Shown in pieces: positions 53,201-62,200 of a DNA stretch of 64,000 nucleotides. Within the stretch, counting starts at the first letter, position 1; each line of letters begins with the position of its first letter. Under the pieces are notes generated by a model. It did not search any database, was not told where the DNA came from, and saw only the letters and a program-made list of their open reading frames with translations. The DNA comes from Hymenolepis diminuta (lineage: Eukaryota; Platyhelminthes; Cestoda; Cyclophyllidea; Hymenolepididae), in assembly GCA_900708905.1 (NCBI GenBank), contig CAADRB010000007.1, forward strand, positions 2,315,969 through 2,379,968, in the 5' to 3' direction. Both the position numbers and the translations under genes were made by a program.

Positions 53201-56200
53201 TCTAGCATGAATAATTACTTTCAACTTATTCTTATTTACCACGTACATCAAAAAATGTAGCCTTAGTGACTGTATTTAGGGGGAAACGAGGTTGTATTAA
53301 TATATTAGATAATGTAACTGTGTCTATGGTAAGATTTGTAAAAATAAATAAATCGAATCCACTTTATATTAATCCAGACATATGCGATAAACATATATGG
53401 GAGTACTAAAACACATGCTTGCAATCTATCGTACAACTCTTAAAGATAATACTGATTCATTAACACCCCCTCCCCCATTCTAGTATGTAAAATCAAATCA
53501 ACGAAGGGGACTACGCCTTCGGGGTGCTTCGAAAAGTTTTCCCAGTTTCCTCAACTGAATCTTCTTTTGAGGCATCAGATTCCAAGAAGGACTAAAAAGG
53601 AAGCCGCTTCAAAAAGATCATTTGAAAAAGCAGCCACTCGTGTGAATTAATAACTCCGAATTCCATGGACTAAATCGTCCTACCCTTTCCAAAACTATTC
53701 CTCCACCGCTGTACCCACACATCCGTTTTTCGATTGATTTATTGTATTCTATCTTTATTAATAAACAGACACATACGTTCAGGGTAACTTATCAATCAAA
53801 TTTGCAATTCTTTTACCCATCAGTACATGTAACACGATGAAGCGAACCAAACTGTGGATTAATGGGTTACATGATTTCCCGAATTGTGATCAAGGACAAT
53901 TAAGCTAATATTTAATATACGCAAATCCATTAAATCGGAATGGTATCTCTTTACTCGCCAAAGAATTTTATCAGACTATTGCAATGCAATCACATTGAAT
54001 ATGCACGCTATTCAAATCAGTGTTCAGTTCTGAACTTCAAAAGTTATTTAGTGCTTACAGCATACTGCGCCAATCAGAAAATAAATCATGAAAATATACG
54101 TTTTTACATTTAACTCTGAGGGCTGGTGCAGAATGTTACATTTACCGGAGGTTAAAGGAAAGCGCTCTAGGAAAAAAAATTTCTTACCGTAATTTTCAAC
54201 TATTCGATTGAGTTTTAAGCATTCTGCATAAACTTCCTCCAAATCGGAGTGATCAGGCTTAAGTCCTTCTTGGGGTTGATTATCCGAATTTTGGTGAGAT
54301 TTAGGATCTTTTTTGGGATGTGCTGATGCTACTCGAGCAGATAAAGATTGTTTAAAGTCCTCTAACTTCAAGATCTTGCCGATTTGATGGTCGATCGGGA
54401 TTGAGTTACGGTCTAATTCTCCACTAATGTAAGGACCAGCATCAGGAACTAGTTCCTCCTGAAATTAAGAAATATAATCCAAAGTAAATGTTTGAGAAAA
54501 GGAACATTCAGTCTTGTGCGGAATCTTTCAAATTTTTTTGTCCCGGGGATATGCCATCTGATTTGGTAAATTTTTTTAATATGTCCGAAGAAAAATATGT
54601 TTTATAGGTACATCAATCACAACCAAATTAAAGAATAACTACAAACACATTGAAATAAATGTTTTCCGATACTAATTTTAGGTAGATGGATTACATCTAT
54701 GAACTACTTTAATTGGAAGGTAAAGAAAAAATGGTCAATGTTCATGTCTGTCAAATCTGAGGTCCTGAGATCACTATTCACTGATGTAAATCCTGTGATA
54801 GACGATGTAATGGCTAATTTTGGTCATCAAGAAAGACAGTAAAATGCGAGTTTCTCATAAGAGATGCCCCCAAGTAAAGTGTTTTGAACAGTTTCCTTAG
54901 TGAGTTCGATGAGTTCTTAGTACCTGAATCTTAGGCTCGTTCGGTCTCTCCATGTATTGCGGATCTACCTGCGCCTACCTGACTATTAGTTACTCATCTG
55001 TGGATAAAGCATACGAAATTAATCAACCGCGTTATCTTACTCCATATCACCTATTCTTCGCAATCCGGAGTGTCCTCGCTTAGTGCGGACGTCTCCCCTT
55101 TCCCCTCTTTCTTCTTGCATTAATTTTCACTTGTCCCATATGCATGTGCCTTTACTTGACTCCCGGTATTCTCACTTGGAGCAGGCTGTTTTAAGGTATT
55201 ATTCTTAGGAAGACCATTGGTTCTATGAGGTGATATTAAGTCTAATTTTGTCTAGCTCTTAATATAGCTTTACAGCCAGAAACTAGAGCTACTGTAATTT
55301 TTTTCCGGCAATTAGCCAGAAAATCACTACTCGGAACTAAGTCTTAAGTTGCAAAAGACACTTCACAGTTGATTTAACTCTCAGATTTAGTAATACTTTT
55401 TAGCAATCACTGAAGCATGCATTCAACTCAGTCAAGCAAAATGCAAGTGCATGTAACTTTAAACAGATGCATATGTAGTATTTCATTTTCAGTTATCTAT
55501 AAAAATCGTTGGCTTTTTCATGGAATTAGAAATGTGATTTTGAGCGTCTTTTAAAATAATATCAATCGTATTGGGGATGGGCAAATCACTACACACGATT
55601 AATTCTTCCCAGCGCTAACTGGGACGCCTGTGATACAAAGCGACTGATTGATTGTCCAGGACGACTAGGGCTCACTCCAAATCATTTTGGCTATTAGTCC
55701 CAAAATTACCCGAAGTTATAAATCGGAAGAGTCGATTTACCAGAGTTTTTATAGATAAAATTGCTTTATTTTTGGACATTTCATGAGTCTGAAGGGGACA
55801 GTGCTGATTAATTTGAGAGGCCTTCGTAAATAAGGTACATGGAACCACAAATTTACGTCAATTTTGGTTGAAATTTCTGCCAAACAGTTCTATAAAAAGG
55901 GGCAAAACTTCAGTTTTTTTTCAAATATTTAGATAAAATGCGTCTCAGATTTGGTTATTCATATAAATTGTTCTTGTTTAAATGTTTATAAATTTCTTAT
56001 CAAATGCAGGAAATTTGATTCATTTCAATTACTAAGGCATGCATGAAATTCTCTATTTTCCCAAAAACGATCTACAATTAGTGTTGGATTGAAGAGAATT
56101 CAGTTGATGAGGATGAATGACATTTTTTGTTTTAATGGTTAAGAGGAGAATATTTTATGCTCTACCGGGTGCCACATACTTGAGCTCGCGTATGAGCATA

Positions 56201-59200
56201 AAAATGTTTCCCCGCATCTAATAACCCCCCACTATTTTCATTACCTTTTCTCATAACTACAAATGATAATAGTGAATTGGTTGGTTTGGTGAGTTAGTCG
56301 CCGTGGTGATATTAGCGTTGAATGTAAAATCAAGGTACAAAATGAACGAATGACTGAGATTTTATTTTAACTATTTAAGGGCACAAATTTGAAAAGCAGT
56401 TGATGCAAAAAAAAAAATTTGGATGCAACAGCATACGATTCTAGCAAAAGTACTTGATTCGTAACTATGAGAATTCAATTATCGGACATGACCTAGCTAC
56501 AAATGACAATAGTGAGTTGGTTCGTTTAGTAGGTCAGTTGCCATGGTGGTGCTAATGCTGAACGTGAAATCGAGGTACAAAATGAACGAATGCCTGGGAT
56601 TTCATTTTAACTATTTATGGGTTGTAAATAAAATTCCACGAATTTGAAAAGTAGCTAATGCAAAAAAGGGCATTTAGATGCAACGGAAATATTAGTCTAG
56701 TGAAAGTACCTGATTCAAAATAATGAAAATTCAATTATCGGACATGATCTAAAGACCTTATCCAGCCAATTAGGAAAAGTGTTCGAAACATTTAGCTTAG
56801 GAAGAGAAAAGGTATGCTGGAAGTGTTATAATGAGAGACTAGCGTTCTACCACCTCACTCTTCGTCGGTTGACGGTCCAATATTATTAAATATGCACCAG
56901 TGAACGACGAACTCACAACCTCTGGCTTAGTAGAGGTGAACGTTGACCATTTTCACATCGAAAATTAAAATATTCCCAACGTTTTATCGATCAATATGGT
57001 TCATTTTTTCAATTAATTAAAATGCGTAGAAAGGTATCCACCACCTGTCTGCTTTTCAGCTGGCGCATATTGGAACGAATGTCAGAATTGATTAATGCTG
57101 ATCCACAAAAGAAATGTCAAATACCTTAACCTAATGGATGCAGTGCTACCCCAACTTCATGTAAAATATATTTCCAAAAGGATTGGCTGCAAATTTGCGG
57201 TTTTGGAATTGGCAGAGGCCAAAATTCGGTAAGTAGGGAAATCCAAGGCGTTATATATCTTGAACAAACGGATTTTCAATGTTCCTACAATAGACTAATG
57301 TAAACAAAACTTTAATTCATTTTGTTGATCAAATAAACCTAATATAATATCATCCGATCATATAATTCAACCTAGGGAGAACACAGCACATTGACCTCTG
57401 CTAAATTTAAAGGTTCCAGTTGATTTCTGAGATGTCTCGGCTTATATCGGCTAAACGTCTTAATAAAAGGATGATGGTAATAGTGCAGCCATTCTCTAAA
57501 CTTAAGCAATGTCATGTCTTCTGACATTCGACAAATTAGAGCTGGATCGTGAAATATGCGAGCGTGAGACTACCAGAGCATTCAAATCTCAGTTCATGAA
57601 AATCACTCTAATTGTCTCCCAACCTTTTTGAAAACAGTTCTACCAGATCGGTACTTGCATATAAATGAAATAGATACAACAAACCAAATAAAAATTATTA
57701 AAAACGTAAATTAAAAAGCATATGCGGTACAATATATCAGACAAATAAAATTTAAACTGAATATTTTAAAATATTCCAAATCAAGGAAGAGGAAATAGTC
57801 AGAACTCGCGTTCAGGAAAAATCTTTAAAATTCACTATCCAACACTAGGAATCACTTGTACTTTGCATGCCACCATTAACATAGATGGATCTCAGTGCAT
57901 GAAAGATTAGTTAGTATTTGTTAACCATCGTGACTCCATGCCTTTTATCGGGATGAAAGATTCACACCACGCAGGTAGTCATCAAGTCACCCATCACTCC
58001 TCTTAGTAGGCGGGTTGGATAAACTGTCAGCATTTCAGTGATAGAATCTTCTTCACTTTCAGGTATATGAGAACCACGTCTATTGGGTCTGAGTCAATTA
58101 CAGTAGCGAGAAAGTTCTATATAATTGATGACACATTTATAAGTGTTAGATATTTCCAAAAAAATGCTTTTCCCAATTTATAATTCGAGTGAGTTGGTAA
58201 ATGATTTCAAAAGTCCCCTTAATATAAGTAAATGAAACCAAAAGCACTTTTTTTTCCATCTGTCCCAGATCGTGCAAAGCTCAACCAAACGCAAATGTCC
58301 GTGCAATATTTTTCAAGCAAGCACATTAATCAAACGGATGCTTTAAGTATAAAAATGAGACATAGATTCAACATTTCAAATCGAACTGGTTTTTAGAGAG
58401 AGCGAATTTCCGGAGTTAAATACATTATTTTAACTGCTGGGAGAGAGAGAGAATAAGGAAGAGTAGTTTTTCATAAGCCAAAAATTTTAAATACCAATTT
58501 TATGCCTTTTCATAGCTATATTTGATTAATGGGATTCTTGTATTAGATACTTTTTATTGAATTCTGGAATTCTACAGCAAATAGAGAATGTTATGTATAA
58601 AATGCCTTTTCTTCTAACAGGTAAACGAAAGCACCCGAAGTGTATAATTGCTTTGAAAATCAGTGTAAAAGCAGTTCTAAGTTGTCTTGTTTATCAATAC
58701 TAAGCTGATTTCAACCTTCGAAGAGAAATAAACTTTGTAATAGTAAAACGATTGATCAATAACAAGCACATAACCCCTGAACATCGCAAACGTGAGATCA
58801 CTAAGGAACCAAAAGGTTGAAACCCGATATTCGAAATTAAAAGTATTGGATAATGAACCAACGCACTGTGTCTATCAAATAACGTAGGATGATCTGATGA
58901 ATCTATATTTCAAACGAAGTACGACATTTATGACGCCCAAACTTTGTTTTCCACTTCTGCATAAACACCCTTCCTTTCAATCAGTTTCGAACACTTTTAT
59001 TATTCCTCATGTTCATACGTTTTCTCACGTTCAAAAATTTATTTTTTTGGCAATGCTAAGAGTCATAATAATGATCTCGTTTAGATCCATTCTGTTAATC
59101 TCATAGAGCGGATAGCCAGAACAAAACAGTCGTTCCCACAACACCTCTTTCAGTATGAGGATTCATTTCAATAAGATCCTTCTTTTGATTTTATTGAATT

Positions 59201-62200
59201 CAATACTATTATGGTTCTGTGCATGGAAAAACCATGTGTACGCTTAAGATATAATCCAAGAGCTCAAGTGACCACGAAATCACTTTCCCTGTTTATATAA
59301 ATACCACTTTCAAATTTGCGCCATATAAAGTAATATTGACCCATTGTCTCCTCAAATAATCCAATCGTTAGAGAAAAATAGTTTAAATACTATACAAAAT
59401 TACCGGTTGAGGAAGAATACTATCTAGTTGTAGCAATGTCTTCAACTCGATAATGGCCTTCTTCTTCGACTTATACGTCTCCTTTGCCGCTTTCAGTTGT
59501 TTAAACTCTTCTTTCAGTAGCCCTGTGAGTGTGCGTTTTACAGCGGTATCTGGTTCGGACAATTTGAGAGACAAAGACGTCTCAGTAAGTGAACTGGATA
59601 GGAACTCTGGACTTTGAGGAGTTTGATCAACAGCAGTTTTGTTCCAATTCTCTACCAGATTTCCGGTGTTGCGCAATTCAATCTGGTGATTTGTCTCCTC
59701 ATTTTCCTCCTAAATTAAAGAAGGAAACGGGTAGTATTTTGATTAAGAAGGTACAAAACAGAAAAGGAAGAGGAAGGGAAGAGAGTGGTTGTGGTTAATT
59801 AGGAAATATTGGTTATAAGGAATAGGTGGGAATACTGAGCGGGGATTTGTAATTATTAAAAGGGCAGGAAAAGGAGTAAGCGAAAGAAAGACGGGTTGTA
59901 CGGGTTGTGATTAATTCTGCTATAAATTATATTTGACAAGGATGTGAAAATAGGAAGGTGGAGGTGAAAGGTTGGGATATAAGTGAGGAGGCAGCAAGAG
60001 AGAGGAAGGTTGTTAGATAAGTAAATATATAACGAGCATTAAGATAAATGATTTCCATTAAAAATAAATGAACTCGGTAGCGTCAAGAGATTTAAAATAA
60101 AGTCATTAGAGAAGAATATAACCACGAGTATTTGGAAAGATCTTATCGCATTATCGTAGAACAGGTTTAAAACCGAAAAATATGCTTCCAATTTTATCTC
60201 AGAGAAAGCTACTTAAAATATAATAACAAGGAATGAAGAGAGGGAAACGAATACAAGCAGAGAGTAAAATCGGGATCTAAAAGGGGCCACAGATCATTTT
60301 ACTTCTAAATTCTTTGGATTACATACTTTCACTTAATGGATACTTCTCACTTCACCGTGTTTAAAATGCCACAATTCGAATTTTAGAATGTTAGGTTCCT
60401 AAGTGAGTTAACATCCACGATGTTCAGAGTTTTTCGATCGATTAATTAAATCGGGTGTCCGACAATTCCATTTCGATAGATTTGTCTCAACCAATAGCCA
60501 AGAGTTTTATAAAATCGCATACTAACTAGGGTCAACTTTTCTTGACCATTTGTAAACAGACTGGCTGATCCTACAGTTCATTAAGATGAATGTCGATAAT
60601 CATCGAACACATGGCCACTGATATTACAGATATAGAAGTTGGTCATCGGGAAACATAGCTATCATTAATAAACATAGCATTAAGTGGTCCAAAAAATACA
60701 CTGGTTTTAAATCCTTATTTGGAAAATTGGAATGTAAGAAAGGAAATATAATAGTGTTTAGATATGAATATGGATAGCGGGTACAGCTTCTTTCATGTAA
60801 CTTGGATATAGAGAATTGACAAGACTACATGGCCAGACAGTAATGTGGCCATGAGGGATCTTCATTCTCAGATGGAACAATATAATGCCCGAGGAACTAA
60901 TTCAGCTTACAAAGTGCAGCTTTTGATTCTTCCTATTATTTGAAGTACAAATTATCTATTTTTCATTCGCAAACTGCAGTATATTTTTAAAAAAAACGAT
61001 AATTCAAAGTGTATTTATTTCTCTCTCATTCACTGAGTAGGATTAATGACCACAATTCTCTTTGTATTCATTAATATTAGCCCAGACTACTGCAGTGACG
61101 GTTCAAAGGAATAGGGGAAGAGAGGAAAATGGGAGGCAGGAAATAAATTAGGATATGCAGAGACTAATAAAGGGACCCAGAGTGCTTCAATCCAAATAAT
61201 TTATCACAAAACTATGTGTGTCTGGAACAAAAGGATAGAGAGACGGTAGGTAATTAATCTGCTGTTTACTTTTGCAAATAGAGGATGGATATGTCATAAA
61301 ACGTTACCAAAACATTTCGAGATATATACCGCCCAAAAAAGTCGTTCTTACCCGTTATAATGCTATGAAATCGAGGCAGGTAATCGAAGAAATGATGACG
61401 GAAAATATTTTATTCTAAACCAAGGGAAACAAAGAGAGAAGTATCTAGAGCATTGGGAACTATTGTCATTGCTAACAACTTCATCACCAACAAGATAGAA
61501 AGAAGATAGAACTACCAGGGCAAAAACTCATATTAGAAAGGAAGCTCAACAAGCGGAAGGAAAAAGCTAATACAAATCATTAAGCAACTAAGCAGTAAAA
61601 GAATGAGCCATAGGTAAAACATGTTATAGTTCAACATGTGATTGGAAGGAAAGTGATACAAAATAGATAAGCATACTAGTCAGAGTAAGCAGCTTAATGT
61701 GATATCACTACAGAATCAACAAACACTAATTTCAAGAGGTCGTTGTTGTATTTCACAAAGGAAACACACTGGAGAAGAAATCGTTGGACTTTTAAGTTGT
61801 TAGAAGTAATCGTGGGGTAGAAAAGGTTGAAAGAAGATACCGTTAACTAAAGTAAATGTGTACTGTTAATGCGGGAAAAAAGGTACAAACTGAAATGAGT
61901 ATTTTCTTCTATCAGACTTTTAATTAATTGTGCTTCCGTCCAAAAATAAAAGTGAGACGAAGCAATAGCCGATATTTGTCACAAGAAAGAAAGCACTAAC
62001 CAAAAACAAAGAAAACTTGCTGGGCAATTACTCATTTAAGCTACGCTAGACAGGAGAAAAGTAGAGAATATTTAAGTTGAGAGAAAACAAACGGAGGATT
62101 TTAGTCCTGATGACAGTAAGTTCCAGAAGCGATCAATTTTTTGAAGAAAGCTCAATACGCACATACTGGTTAATAAGAGGAAAGTTGATAAATAGCTTAA

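Larger units (their letters stand above)
43020..54187 (-). other. 11-kb intron of the ALMS-motif gene
   Basis: Contains the decayed coding relic, LTR-like L2, copy A5, the TA microsatellite and the doubtful membrane frame at 52152-52463. Other stretches are plain AT-rich sequence. Confidence 0.55.
54459..59403 (-). other. 4.9-kb intron of the ALMS-motif gene
   Basis: Contains B2, the tandem duplication, S3 and D2, packed between 54.9 and 57.7 kb. The rest shows nothing recognisable. Confidence 0.55.
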
